Source: VXOI01 sp965261945
Lineage (GTDB): Bacteria > Chloroflexota > Dehalococcoidia > Lucifugimonadales > UBA3495
NCBI GenBank assembly: GCA_965261945.1
Contig: CBDHEF010000002.1
Span: forward strand, 1,984,001 to 2,048,000
DNA: 64,000 nucleotides
Reading direction: 5' to 3'
Shown here: positions 8,364 to 16,991 of the stretch, piece after piece
Position numbering within the stretch: position 1 is the first letter of the stretch
Layout: every line of letters starts with the position of its first letter
Translations under genes and position numbers: made by a program
The notes under the pieces: model-generated
What the model saw: only the letters and a program-made list of their open reading frames with translations
Told to the model about the DNA's origin: nothing
The model's database searches: none

Positions 8364-9581
8364 CTACTCCGCCTGCATTTTCTGGAACGGATCGGTCAGC
8401 TCCAGCTCCTCGCCGATTTCGCGCAGGGCCGGCAGCACTTCCTCGCCCATGAGCTTCAGGCAGTTCATGGTGTCGGCGTGGGTCGTGTCGCCGTCGTTGG
8501 TCCACACGCCGAGGATGCCGGGACGCAGTTGGCCCAGCACGTCGCGCAGCTTGCGCACCACTGTTTCGGGGCTGCCGACAATCCAGCGGTTGGAGGCGAG
8601 AATTTCATCGTAACTGGCCTCCTCCAATCCCAGGCCGAGGAATGGGTCTTTGCGGACACGGCCCTGGTAGCGGGCGACGCGGGGGTCCTTCATGCTGCCG
8701 CTGTAGCCGATTGGCATCATGTAGTCGCGGGGCATCGGCACGCGGCCCACGCCGACGTTGCCGGTCAGGAAGCCTTTGGCGGCTTCGTAAGCCTTTTCAT
8801 CGGTATCCTGCACATGGATGCGGCACAGGTAGCCGAAGTTCTCCGGGCCGGGCTCGTAGCCGTTCTCGCGGGCGGTCTCGGTGTAGATGGACATCATGTC
8901 TTCGGTGCCCTGCGGGTCGGTCTCCAGGTAGATGTACGGATAGCGGCGCTCGGCGGCCCAGACCAGCGTCTCCGGGCTGCCCAGGCCGGGAATCCAGACG
9001 GGCGGGTGCGGCTGCTGGATCGGCCGCTCGAAGGGGTTGACCACCCGGAACTGGTAGTGCTTGCCCTCCCAGCGGAAGGGGCCGGGTGTGGTCCAGGTCT
9101 TGATGAGCAGGTCGTGGGCTTCCTCGAACCGCTCCCGGTTGAACAGCGGGTTGACGTTGGCGGCCAGACTCTCGACGCCGGTGCCGCGCACGAATCCCGA
9201 CACCAGCCGCCCGCCGGAAATCATGTCAATTTCCGCCAGTTCTTCGGCCAGGCGCAGGGGGTTGTCGAACACCGGCAGAGGATTGCCCAGCAGAACGATC
9301 TTGGGCGTCTTGGTGTTGCGGGCGAGGATGGCGGCCTCCAGGTTCATGGTGGCGCCCAGGCAGGTCGGCGTGTTGTGATGCTCGTTGAGCATCAGGCCGT
9401 CGAACCCGACCTCCTCACAGTACTCGTACTCGTCCAGGTACTCGTTGTACTGGCGAGAGCCAACCATGGGATCGAAGTTGCTGTTGGAGAAGGTGAGCCG
9501 CACGGCCTGGTTGGGGCTGTTGCGAACATCCTCCTCCGTATAGTTGGTATAGGCCCGCTCGGTAAACCGCATCAGGAACAT
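8364..9581 (-). CDS. LLM-class flavin-dependent oxidoreductase (paralog 2)
   Basis: A 405-residue luciferase-like monooxygenase-family enzyme. It begins MFLMRFTERAYTNYTEED and carries EVGFDGLMLNEHHNTPTCLG, LAEELAEIDMISGGRLVSGFVRGTG and PHPPVWIPGLGSPETLVWAAE in family order. It is a close paralog of 4004-5140: the two share FEExHDLLIKTWTTPGPFRWEGKHY. Flavin-dependent oxidation of an organic substrate is expected, using reduced flavin supplied by a separate reductase, and the substrate is unknown. It is upstream of an alpha/beta hydrolase and a lipoprotein esterase on the same strand, and may be the first gene of that unit. Confidence 0.88.
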   Translation of the reverse strand: MFLMRFTERAYTNYTEEDVRNSPNQAVRLTFSNSNFDPMVGSRQYNEYLDEYEYCEEVGFDGLMLNEHHNTPTCLGATMNLEAAILARNTKTPKIVLLGNPLPVFDNPLRLAEELAEIDMISGGRLVSGFVRGTGVESLAANVNPLFNRERFEEAHDLLIKTWTTPGPFRWEGKHYQFRVVNPFERPIQQPHPPVWIPGLGSPETLVWAAERRYPYIYLETDPQGTEDMMSIYTETARENGYEPGPENFGYLCRIHVQDTDEKAYEAAKGFLTGNVGVGRVPMPRDYMMPIGYSGSMKDPRVARYQGRVRKDPFLGLGLEEASYDEILASNRWIVGSPETVVRKLRDVLGQLRPGILGVWTNDGDTTHADTMNCLKLMGEEVLPALREIGEELELTDPFQKMQAE

Positions 9582-9593
9582 TGCTTTCGTCTC

Positions 9594-10049
9594 CTACGTG
9601 TTGGGGGTGGGTTCGGCTTCAGTTATGTAGTGAATGCGGGGAAAGGTCGAGTAAGCAGCGTCAAAGAAATTCCAGTCCGCCGTCCATAGAGGACAGTCTA
9701 TCTCCATAGCGAGGGCGAGATAGTAAGAATCGTAAATCCAGCGCTGCCGGAGTTGGTGAGCTATATCAAAGGCCCGCCAATGCAGTGGAGTGCGGTCGTA
9801 CAAGACCACGCCATAACTCGACAAATCATCCATTAGAAAAGCGGCGCTCGTGGCGGAGAGTTCACCTCTCTGAACCCGTTTGTAGAGAGCGCTGGAGACC
9901 TCTATAGGAAACCATCTATGCGCCACTCTTTGGATGCTCTCAGTGGCCCATGAACTGGCAAGCTGGAGCGCCCGGTCGCTGTCTTCCTCTGATACCAGCC
10001 ACTTCACCGCGAGGCTGGCGTCAACAATTACTGCTAAAGGTCTGTCCAA
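9594..10049 (-). CDS. VapC-like PIN-domain ribonuclease toxin
   Basis: A 151-residue PIN-domain protein. The four acidic residues expected for the metal-dependent RNase centre are visible: Asp10 in IVDASLAVKW, Glu50 in PIEVSSAL, Asp107 in IYDSYYLALA and Asp125 in WTADWNFF. It overlaps the end of the upstream antitoxin-like gene by 29 nt, as is common in vapBC operons. Known VapC toxins cleave tRNA or rRNA. Its target, and whether it is active, cannot be told from sequence. The 12-bp gap to the LLM gene downstream is incidental. Confidence 0.88.
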   Translation of the reverse strand: MDRPLAVIVDASLAVKWLVSEEDSDRALQLASSWATESIQRVAHRWFPIEVSSALYKRVQRGELSATSAAFLMDDLSSYGVVLYDRTPLHWRAFDIAHQLRQRWIYDSYYLALAMEIDCPLWTADWNFFDAAYSTFPRIHYITEAEPTPNT

Positions 10050-10551
10050 GATGTTCTGAACGCTCCTCTCTAGCTTCCCGGATTAAATCCGCTGAGTTGC
10101 CTGGCAATATGCGCCCCTGAAACAATCGCTCCTTGCGGGCGGCCAACCGCTCCAACGCCTTTAGCGAAGCGGTGCGCTCTTCTGCGGTTGGAGTGCGAAT
10201 CTCGCCGACTATACGGGCGTACTCGCGCTCCCGGTATGCTTCCAGTTCGTCCCCAGATATCAAGTCTATGGCATCCACGTGTCCACGCCCTTCCCTGATG
10301 AAATCCGTGGAATCGGGCTTTTTCCGAATTGTCCTGCTTTCCAGTTGCCGCCGCCGCCGGGTAAGGGCCAGCAGTTGGATGTATACGTCAGCAGATTCGG
10401 TTGTCTGCTCTTCCAGAGCCAACTCTTTTTCAAGGGCCTGAAGGCAAAAACCCTCTACACTCAGCCCATGCCGCTCTGCGGCCACTTGGAGCCGCTTCCG
10501 CAAACCAGCGTCCAAATCCAACGCCAGGGGTATGTTGTTGGTGGTCACCAT
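10021..10551 (-). CDS. putative antitoxin partner of VapC (long form)
   Basis: A 176-residue protein. The start ATG at 10551 has an AAGGATAAGGG ribosome site immediately upstream; an earlier in-frame start at 10575 would fall inside a tandem repeat and is less likely. The N-terminus (LALDLDAGLRKRLQVAAERHGLSVEGF) looks like a ribbon-helix-helix DNA-binding segment. The C-terminal tail (NSADLIREAREERSEHLG) resembles the toxin-binding tail of short VapB antitoxins. The middle, about 100 residues of charged helix, is extra: VapB proteins are usually 70-90 residues. The antitoxin assignment rests on the overlap with the PIN gene and the end motifs. Confidence 0.6.
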   Translation of the reverse strand: MVTTNNIPLALDLDAGLRKRLQVAAERHGLSVEGFCLQALEKELALEEQTTESADVYIQLLALTRRRRQLESRTIRKKPDSTDFIREGRGHVDAIDLISGDELEAYREREYARIVGEIRTPTAEERTASLKALERLAARKERLFQGRILPGNSADLIREAREERSEHLGQTFSSNC

Positions 10552-10564
10552 TGCCCTTATCCTT

Positions 10565-10596
10565 AAGTGTTGCAATCTGCAAGTGTTGCAATCTGC
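10565..10596. promoter_or_regulatory. 16-bp perfect tandem repeat upstream of the vapBC-like operon (possible operator)
   Basis: AAGTGTTGCAATCTGC occurs twice head to tail with no spacer. It lies 14 bp upstream of the likely antitoxin start, where TA antitoxins usually bind their own promoter. Short tandem doublets also occur elsewhere in the window, so the location may be chance; the operator reading is inference. Confidence 0.4.
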
Positions 10597-10795
10597 TTGA
10601 CTGGTCTACTGCCATTGTCGTGGGCCGTTAACCGCCGCAACCTATCCTACCGCCGCGCCTAACAAGGGTCAAGGAAGCGCCGCGCCGCCGTCCGTTGCCC
10701 GTGTGCTATATTGGATATAGATAACAAACGGATGCAACGCCGGGCTATGACGGCCCGGACGCTGCCCTAACCCTACGCAAACGAGGTTTCCGCCT

Positions 10796-12379
10796 ATGCC
10801 CAGAGTTCTAGTTTCCGATCCCATCGGCCCCGAAGGGGTTTCCCTGCTGCAAACCGGGGCCGACGTAGACGTCAAGACGGGCATGATGCCCGCCGAGCTG
10901 CTTGATACCGTAGGGGGCTACGACGCCCTGGTGGTGCGCAGCGAGACCAAGGTCAACCGCGACGTTATCGAGGCCGGCAAGAAGTTGCAGGTCATCGCCC
11001 GGGCCGGCATCGGAGTGGACAACATCGACCTGGAAGCGGCCACCGGCGCCGGCATCGCCGTGGTCAATGCTCCCACCGGAAACACCGTTGCCGCCGCCGA
11101 GCATACCCTGGCCCTCATGCTGGCCTTGGCCCGCAACATCCCCGGCGCCCACCACTCGCTCAAGTCCGGCGAGTGGCGGCGCAGCGCCTTCATGGGCATC
11201 GAAGTGCGCGACAAGACCCTGGGCATCTGTGGACTAGGGAGGGTAGGCAGCGAGGTTGCCCGCCGCGCCCAGCCCTTCGGGATGCGGCTGGTGGGCTACG
11301 ATCCCTTCGTCGCGCCAGACTACGCCCGCCGTCTTGGGGTGGAGTTGCTGTCGCTGGACGACCTGCTGGCCGAGTCCGATTTCGTGACCCTGCACACTCC
11401 GCTCACAGAGGGCACACGCGGAATGCTGGGGATGCGGCAAATCGAGAACATCAAGCCCGGCGCCCGCATCATCAACGTGGCCCGCGGCGAGCTGGTGGAT
11501 GAGGCCGCCCTTCTGTCGGGTCTGGAGTCGGGCCGCCTGAGCGGCGTGGCGCTGGACGTTTTTGCCCAGGAGCCGCCCGAGCAGGGCCCGCTGCTGGAGC
11601 ATCCCAAGGTCATCGTCACCCCGCACCTGGGCGCGTCCACGCGGGAGGCGCAGCGCGAGGTCGCCATCGAGGCGGCCGAGCAGGTGCTGGCGGTGCTCAA
11701 GGGCGAACCGGCCCGCAACACTGTCAACGCCCCCTTCGTCACCCCGGAGGTACACGAGGTGCTTGCGCCTTACGTTCCGGCCGCCTCCATGGTGGGCAAG
11801 CTGCTGGGGTTCCTGTCCGAGGGGCAGATTACCGGCATCACCGTGAGCTACGAAGGCGAGATCGCCCACCACGACTGCCGGATGCTCCAGGCGGCGGTGC
11901 TCGCCGGGCTGCTGGGGCCGATCAGCACGGTCAACGTCAATCTGATCAACGCCCCGGTGCTCGCCAGGGAGCGGGGCTGGAGCGTCACCGAGCAGAGCAA
12001 CCGGATGGCCCGGGAGTACGCCAGCCTGATATCCGCCACCCTGCAAACCACCGAGGGCAGCCTGACCATCGCCGCCACTTCCATGCGCAACGAGACCCAC
12101 ATAGTCAAGTTCAACGACTACTGGATGGACATAGTTCCCAACACTCCCTACCTGCTGTTTGTGGACAACCGGGACCAGCCCGGCTCCATTGGCTCCGTCG
12201 GCACCATCGCCGGCCACCACAACATCAACATCAGCTTCATGGGCGTGGGCCGCATCCGCCTCCGGGGCCAGGCCATGATGGTCATCGGCCTCGACGACCC
12301 GGTTCCTCCGCATGTGATGGAGGAAATCAGGGCGCTGTCCCACATCGAAAGCGCCCGGCTCGCCATGCTGGCCGGATAG
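10796..12379 (+). CDS. serA: D-3-phosphoglycerate dehydrogenase
   Basis: A 527-residue enzyme, the long (type 1) form. It oxidises 3-phosphoglycerate with NAD+ to 3-phosphohydroxypyruvate, the first step of serine synthesis, in the cytosol. The substrate-binding domain is at residues 1-100. The Rossmann motif GLGRVG is at 146-151. The catalytic NVARGELVDE (Arg) and TPHLGAST (His) segments follow, then the intervening ASB domain and a C-terminal ACT domain (LLFVDNRDQPGSIG) for serine feedback. Monocistronic or first of a pair with the reductase gene 68 bp downstream. Confidence 0.95.
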   Translation: MPRVLVSDPIGPEGVSLLQTGADVDVKTGMMPAELLDTVGGYDALVVRSETKVNRDVIEAGKKLQVIARAGIGVDNIDLEAATGAGIAVVNAPTGNTVAAAEHTLALMLALARNIPGAHHSLKSGEWRRSAFMGIEVRDKTLGICGLGRVGSEVARRAQPFGMRLVGYDPFVAPDYARRLGVELLSLDDLLAESDFVTLHTPLTEGTRGMLGMRQIENIKPGARIINVARGELVDEAALLSGLESGRLSGVALDVFAQEPPEQGPLLEHPKVIVTPHLGASTREAQREVAIEAAEQVLAVLKGEPARNTVNAPFVTPEVHEVLAPYVPAASMVGKLLGFLSEGQITGITVSYEGEIAHHDCRMLQAAVLAGLLGPISTVNVNLINAPVLARERGWSVTEQSNRMAREYASLISATLQTTEGSLTIAATSMRNETHIVKFNDYWMDIVPNTPYLLFVDNRDQPGSIGSVGTIAGHHNINISFMGVGRIRLRGQAMMVIGLDDPVPPHVMEEIRALSHIESARLAMLAG

Positions 12380-12447
12380 GAACGGAACCCCACCCGAGCA
12401 GGGGCAACAAAACCATGCGCCCCTACGACAGACATAGGAGGAACGCC

Positions 12448-13497
12448 GTGGGAGATAAAATCGGCATCATGGGCGCGGGTGCGCTGGGCAGCTACGTCGG
12501 CGCTTTCCTGTCCCGCGAGGGCGAGGACGTCACCCTTATAGATATGTGGCCGGAGCATGTGGAGAAGATGCGGGCCGACGGCCTGCACGTAACCGGCAGC
12601 CAGGGGCCCTTCACCGTGCCGGTCAAGGCGATGCACCTGACTGACGCCCAGGGCATCACCGAACCCTTCGACTTCGTCTTCATCGCCGTAAAGTCCTACG
12701 ACACCGAGTGGGCCACCCACTTCATCAAGCGATATGTGAAGGAAGAGGGCTTCTTCGTCTCGCTTCAGAACTGCTGGAACGACGTGATCATCGGCGGCAT
12801 CGTGGGCGAGGAGCGGACCGTAGGCTGCGTCGCGTCCCACATCGAGGTCGCCCTGTGGGAGCCGGGCCACGTTACGCGCGGCGGAGCGGTGGGCCGCGAC
12901 CACGGGCATCACGTATTCCGGGTCGCTGAACTGGACGGGCGCGTCACGGCGCGGGCCGAAATGGTCGCCGGACTGCTGGACACCATAGACGGCGCGTATT
13001 CCTCCAGCAACCTGTTCGGCGAACGCTGGGCCAAGCTCTGCCAGAACTCCATGGGCAACGCCATATCCGCCGCCTCCGGCCTGGGCTCGCAGGAAATGGC
13101 CGACGACCCCCGCTGCCGGACGATACGCATCCAGCTATGCAAGGAAGGGGCGCAGGTGGGCCTGGCCATGGGCCTGAACGTGGTGGACATCAACGGCCTG
13201 CCCGCCCAGACCTGGGCCGACGCCGACAAGGGGGACGTGTACGAGGAGCTGGACACATTCCTGGCGGCCCGCGGCGGGCGCGTCAACTGGCTGGCGTCCA
13301 TGGCCCAGGATGCTCACAAGGGCCGCCGCTCGGAAATAGACTTTATGAATGGGCTGGTGGCCGCCAAGGGCCGTGAGGCAGGTATCCCCACGCCCTTCAA
13401 CGACGCCGTGATCGAGGCCATGCGCGCGGTGGACGCCGGCGCGCTGCCCCAAGGCCCGGATCACGTCGACCGCGTCATGCGCGCCGCAGGGCGGTGA
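12448..13497 (+). CDS. 2-dehydropantoate 2-reductase family protein
   Basis: A 349-residue protein of the ApbA/PanE (ketopantoate reductase) family. The GTG start at 12448 is preceded by a consensus AGGAGG at 12436-12441 with 6-nt spacing, which rules out the earlier in-frame ATG. The NADPH Rossmann motif GAGALG is at residues 9-14. An AVKSYDTEWA segment follows, then the C-terminal all-helical domain with FGERWAKLCQNSMGNAISAASG, where the conserved Lys sits. At about 350 residues it is longer than classical PanE (about 300). It may therefore reduce another 2-keto acid rather than ketopantoate. Downstream of serA on the same strand. Confidence 0.85.
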   Translation: MGDKIGIMGAGALGSYVGAFLSREGEDVTLIDMWPEHVEKMRADGLHVTGSQGPFTVPVKAMHLTDAQGITEPFDFVFIAVKSYDTEWATHFIKRYVKEEGFFVSLQNCWNDVIIGGIVGEERTVGCVASHIEVALWEPGHVTRGGAVGRDHGHHVFRVAELDGRVTARAEMVAGLLDTIDGAYSSSNLFGERWAKLCQNSMGNAISAASGLGSQEMADDPRCRTIRIQLCKEGAQVGLAMGLNVVDINGLPAQTWADADKGDVYEELDTFLAARGGRVNWLASMAQDAHKGRRSEIDFMNGLVAAKGREAGIPTPFNDAVIEAMRAVDAGALPQGPDHVDRVMRAAGR

Positions 13498-13511
13498 GGC
13501 GCCAAGGCGCC
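13498..13511. terminator. short GC palindrome after the reductase gene
   Basis: GGCGCC AA GGCGCC forms a 6-bp stem with a 2-nt loop directly after the stop codon of the 12448-13497 gene. There is no T-run, so a terminator role is only possible. Confidence 0.3.
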
Positions 13512-13538
13512 TGCTTACCAATTGGACAGTGACGCTTT

Positions 13539-13799
13539 ATGCTCTTGAGGCGGAGACACCAGAGGACACTCGGAGCAATCTTCAGTAGGCCAACCCAATC
13601 AGGAATACGCTGGGATGATATAGAGTCCATGTTGCTGGCCTGTGGAGCCCGCATTGAAGAGCGCTCGGGTTCAAGGATATACGTTGAATTGAATGGTGTC
13701 GGGACCCATATCCACAGACCACACCCAGAGAGAGAAGCACGGAAGGGATTGATTGATTCCTTACGTAGATTTCTCAGGGAATCAGGGATGGAACCATGA
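13539..13799 (+). CDS. hicA: HicA-like toxin
   Basis: An 86-residue protein of the HicA superfamily, the clade that begins RRRHQRTLGAIFSRPTQSGI and has GARIEERSGSRIYVELNG followed by HIHRPHPE. HicA toxins are dsRBD-fold mRNA interferases. It overlaps the following hicB-like gene by 4 nt (ATGA), the usual arrangement. No strong ribosome site precedes the ATG at 13539; a TTG two codons later is an alternative. The canonical HicA His is replaced by the R-x-H-P region in this clade, so activity is not certain. Confidence 0.85.
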   Translation: MLLRRRHQRTLGAIFSRPTQSGIRWDDIESMLLACGARIEERSGSRIYVELNGVGTHIHRPHPEREARKGLIDSLRRFLRESGMEP

Positions 13800-14119
13800 T
13801 GGAATATAAGGGATACCGGGCTGCTGTTCACTTTGATTACGAAGCTGGGGTTCTCCACGGGGAAGTCGTGGACACCCGTGACGTAATCGTTTTCGAGGGG
13901 ACCTCGGTTGAACAATTGGAGCGGGAGTTTCACTTCTCAATCGACGATTACTTAGCCGTATGCGCCGAGAGGGGCCGGGATCCCGATAAGCCTTTCTCCG
14001 GACGTATTCCACTAAAGGTGACTCCGAAACTTCACAGGGCGGCCTTCGCAGCTGCCAAAACCGAAGGGAAGAGCCTCAATAGCTGGGTGGCTGAAGCAAT
14101 CGAAAGGGCGGTCACATAG
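13796..14119 (+). CDS. hicB: HicB-like antitoxin
   Basis: A 107-residue partner of HicA. The N-terminal partial RNase H-like fold has YKGYRAAVHFDYEAGVLHGEVVDTRDVIVFEG, with FHFSIDDYLAVCAERG following. The C-terminal ribbon-helix-helix/Arc-type segment is IPLKVTPKLHRAAFAAAKTEGKSLNSWVAEAIERAV. It neutralises HicA and represses the operon through the C-terminal DNA-binding part. The ATGA overlap with hicA indicates coupled translation. Confidence 0.9.
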   Translation: MMEYKGYRAAVHFDYEAGVLHGEVVDTRDVIVFEGTSVEQLEREFHFSIDDYLAVCAERGRDPDKPFSGRIPLKVTPKLHRAAFAAAKTEGKSLNSWVAEAIERAVT

Positions 14120-14170
14120 GCTATCCAGTTTTTCAGTAGGAACCATCCTACCCCCAACGGGAGGGCAGCC

Positions 14171-14632
14171 ATGTTCATCAAGGTCGAACCCGCCGAGTTC
14201 TTCATGTACCGGGTCATCCTGGTCTTCGACCTGGAAGCCACCAACTCCGAAGACGAGGAAGTGCGCGACTACATGACTGAGTGGGAGCTGGAACCCAAGT
14301 ACCAGCGCGTCGGTGATTTCGAGGGAAGCAACTGCGAAATTATGCAGTTCGGCGGGTGCTACCTCGGCAAGCACCTGGGCAGAATTTCAGATATTCAGCG
14401 CAACCATGTGGAGCGGGAACTGATTACCGCCGAGATAGGCCGGCTGCTGGATGACGACGGCGACCCGGTCGCCATTCCCGACACCCACCGGGAGGAAACC
14501 GTGCGGCAGTTGGCGCAGACTTTCCACCAGCCCGAGGTCTTCCAGCCCAACGACGAGGGGCTGCTGGAAGCCGTGCTGGATGCCCCGTCCGTCCGGCAGG
14601 CCGCCCGCGAGTTGCTGGCCGCCGGCGCCTGA
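14171..14632 (+). CDS. hypothetical protein
   Basis: A 153-residue acidic soluble protein with no recognised domain. It begins MFIKVEPAEFFMYRVILVFDLEATNSEDEEV and ends in a helical QAARELLAAGA tail. The ATG is preceded by GGGAGGGCAGCC, a reasonable ribosome site. It stands 51 bp after hicB on the same strand and is followed by a hairpin and tRNA-Gly. Its codon use matches the GC-rich neighbours. Confidence 0.6.
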   Translation: MFIKVEPAEFFMYRVILVFDLEATNSEDEEVRDYMTEWELEPKYQRVGDFEGSNCEIMQFGGCYLGKHLGRISDIQRNHVERELITAEIGRLLDDDGDPVAIPDTHREETVRQLAQTFHQPEVFQPNDEGLLEAVLDAPSVRQAARELLAAGA

Positions 14633-14667
14633 GTCCGGTCAAGCAGACTCAGAAACAAACGAACCGA

Positions 14668-14697
14668 GGCCCTGCCGCAATCGCGGCGGGGCCTCGC
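14668..14697 (+). terminator. hairpin after the hypothetical gene
   Basis: GAGGCCCTGCCGC and a near-complementary GCGGCGGGGCCTC flank a short AAT-type loop, giving a strong GC stem with one mismatch-like step. It lies 36 bp after the stop codon at 14632 and just before the convergent tRNA gene. No clear U-tract follows. Confidence 0.5.
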
Positions 14698-14705
14698 AGT
14701 ATTCA

Positions 14706-14779
14706 TGGAGCGGGTGATGGGAATCGAACCCACGTGACTAGCTTGGAAGGCTAGAGCTCTACCACTGAGCTACACCCGC
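14706..14779 (-). tRNA. tRNA-Gly (anticodon UCC)
   Basis: 74 nt including a genome-encoded CCA. The minus strand reads GCGGGTG...CACCCGC as a 7-bp acceptor stem with discriminator U. The D arm is GCTCAGTGGTAGAGC. The anticodon arm CTAGC CTTCCAA GCTAG has anticodon TCC. The T arm contains GGTTCGATTCC. It is convergent with the hypothetical gene to its left. Confidence 0.97.
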
Positions 14780-14862
14780 CTTGGCGGCTCCGGGAACCGG
14801 CGCAGCTCCCTGTACCGTCAATTATAGCCCCGGCAGAGATTTCCCGCCAGTTTCGGCGCCGG

Positions 14863-16782
14863 CTATTTCCGCAGCCGCCGGGCTCCGGGTCGTGTCTGCC
14901 TGGGGTTGGAGTTGTTTCCGTCGCGCTCCGGGGCGGACTCTGACGGGGCGGATTCGTCGCTGGATGAAGCGTTGTCGCCGGTTCTCAGGTGTCTGTCCTG
15001 GCCGGGGCGCGGGACGCGGCGTGACTCGTCGGATACCACGAAGCTGAGGCGTTCCCGCAACTGGTAGATAACCCGGTCAACCTCGTAGTCGGGGGTCTGG
15101 TAGCGGGCGAGGGAATGACGCACGATTTCAAGCCCTGCCTCCATCTCCGGCCAGACCACCTCCTGCACTCCCATCTTTTGTAGGTCCTCGCCCTCGGAGC
15201 GCGCTCTCACCCGCGCCACAATGTCCAGTCCAGGCTGAAGCTGGAGGGCCCGGTAGGCGGTCATCTCAACCGATACGGGGTCGCCGGTGGTGACCACCAG
15301 TAGCCCTGCCTGCGGCACCCTGGCCGCCCGCAGCACCTCCTCACGGTCCGAGGAACCCAGAACTGTCTGGTACCCGCTGGCCCGCCACTCATCCAGGGTG
15401 CGCGGGTCCAGGTCCACGACGGTGAAGGGTACATTGTGTTCCCGCATCTCCTGGGCCACCAGAGAGCCGACCCGCCCCAGCCCGCAGATGACCACGTGCC
15501 CGAACATCTGCCGGGGACGCTCCTCTCCGTGAGGGTCGCCGATCCGGTAGGGCCTCAGCACGCGGAATCGCCCGCTCAGCACTGACACCAGCTTGGTTCC
15601 CCCGGTAATCATGGGAGGGCCGGCCGCCATCGTCAGTACCGCCGATACCACAATCAACGAGTGGAACGACTGCTCCACCACGCCCAGGGCCAGCGCACTG
15701 GCCACCAGGATGAAGCTGAACTCACCGATCTGTCCCAAACCCACCCCGGTCAACAGTGAAGTGCTGGGCAGGTATCCCGAAACACGGACGATGATGGCGG
15801 TGACGATGAACTTGATGGCGACAGCCGACCCGATGACCGCCAGCACGCTGGCGTAGTTGTCCACGATGAATACCGGATCGGTCAGCATTCCCAGCGAGGC
15901 GAAGAACAAAGCGGCGAACACGTCCCGAAGGGGTGCGACCTCGGCCAGCGCCCAGTGGCCAATGTCGGATTCGCTGAGCAGCAGCCCGGCCACAAAGGCC
16001 CCCAGCGCCGCCGACAGCCCCACGAAGTTGGTCAGGCCCGAGATGGCGAACACCAGGGCCACCACCATCAGCACGAACACCTCGCGGGATCCCAACAGGG
16101 TGATGCGGCTCATCACCATGGGCATGACCTTGATTCCCAGTATCGCCACGCCGCCGATAATCACCACGGTCTTGAGCACGCCCCAGCCGGCTTCCTTCAG
16201 CACGCTGGCCGCGCCGCCCCCCCCGTCCAGCGCCGGCAGCATGGCGATCATCAAGATGAACACCAGGTCCTGCATCAGGAGAAAACCGGTCAGCAGCCGC
16301 CCGTGCAGGCTGTGAATTTCCCCCCGGTCGGTCAGCGTCTTGAGCACAACCATGGTGCTGCTGAGGGCGCCTACCATCCCCAGGATGATCGCCGTGGTCA
16401 TGTCGAACCCCAGGAGAACGCCGATGGGCGTCAGCAGCGCGGCAGTCACCGCAATCTGCAGGATGCCTCCGACCACTATCACCTTGCCGAGGCTCACCAG
16501 CTCACGGAAGGATATTTCGATGCCGATGGCGAACACCAACAGGACGACACCGATCTCGGCCAGCCTGTGTACCGTGTCAACGTCGGCAACAGTGGCGAAG
16601 TGCAGCCATTCGTCGCCTGTCCGCCCGGCCACGTAGGGGCCAATGATCATGCCCATGGCCAGATAGCCCAGCACCGGCGGCGCCCGCAGCACACGAGCCA
16701 CGACGCCACCCAGGAAAGCGGCAATGACAACGGTCACCAAGTCAACGAAAAGGTAACTTTGCAGGTGTCCCTCAAATTCCAT
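14863..16782 (-). CDS. Kef-type cation:proton antiporter (CPA2) with RCK/TrkA-N domain
   Basis: A 639-residue membrane protein. About 12 hydrophobic segments occupy residues 10-400, beginning FVDLVTVVIAAFLGGVVARVL and including the family motif LGYLAMGMIIGP. A cytosolic RCK domain follows (HVVICGLGRVGSLVAQEM, Rossmann GLGRVG, with VTTGDPVSVEMTAYRALQ). The C-terminal tail (after about 600) is Ser/Arg-rich and unstructured. It exports K+ (or another monovalent cation) in exchange for protons, gated by nucleotide binding to the RCK domain. No kefF/kefG-type ancillary gene is adjacent. Confidence 0.92.
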   Translation of the reverse strand: MEFEGHLQSYLFVDLVTVVIAAFLGGVVARVLRAPPVLGYLAMGMIIGPYVAGRTGDEWLHFATVADVDTVHRLAEIGVVLLVFAIGIEISFRELVSLGKVIVVGGILQIAVTAALLTPIGVLLGFDMTTAIILGMVGALSSTMVVLKTLTDRGEIHSLHGRLLTGFLLMQDLVFILMIAMLPALDGGGGAASVLKEAGWGVLKTVVIIGGVAILGIKVMPMVMSRITLLGSREVFVLMVVALVFAISGLTNFVGLSAALGAFVAGLLLSESDIGHWALAEVAPLRDVFAALFFASLGMLTDPVFIVDNYASVLAVIGSAVAIKFIVTAIIVRVSGYLPSTSLLTGVGLGQIGEFSFILVASALALGVVEQSFHSLIVVSAVLTMAAGPPMITGGTKLVSVLSGRFRVLRPYRIGDPHGEERPRQMFGHVVICGLGRVGSLVAQEMREHNVPFTVVDLDPRTLDEWRASGYQTVLGSSDREEVLRAARVPQAGLLVVTTGDPVSVEMTAYRALQLQPGLDIVARVRARSEGEDLQKMGVQEVVWPEMEAGLEIVRHSLARYQTPDYEVDRVIYQLRERLSFVVSDESRRVPRPGQDRHLRTGDNASSSDESAPSESAPERDGNNSNPRQTRPGARRLRK

Positions 16783-16991
16783 TCTAAGCCTGAAAGTCCT
16801 ATTCTTTGCCGCTGGTCAAAACCGGGGCATTTGCGTTTATTATCAGGCAGACTCCCGGTCTGCGCGGCTGCCCTTGCCCCCTGAGAACGAGCGATTGGGA
16901 TGCCGCCCGCAGGCAACAGCCCCCAACGCCGGAGTCCGGCAAGCTCAATACCTGTGATAATACAACAGGAATCGGTCTGAGGAGAAAGAAA

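Noticed and set aside
8295..9689. 464-codon open frame opposite the LLM gene
   Set aside because: Shadow of the paralog-2 gene; Leu/Gly/Val/His-biased and without domain resemblance.
10552..10575. Upstream start of the long antitoxin
   Set aside because: It would start inside the tandem repeat and lacks a ribosome site; ATG 10551 has AAGGATAAGGG.
11234..12343. Long open frame opposite serA
   Set aside because: It is the reverse-strand shadow of a GC-rich gene, with no ribosome site and low-complexity Gly/Val/His-rich translation.
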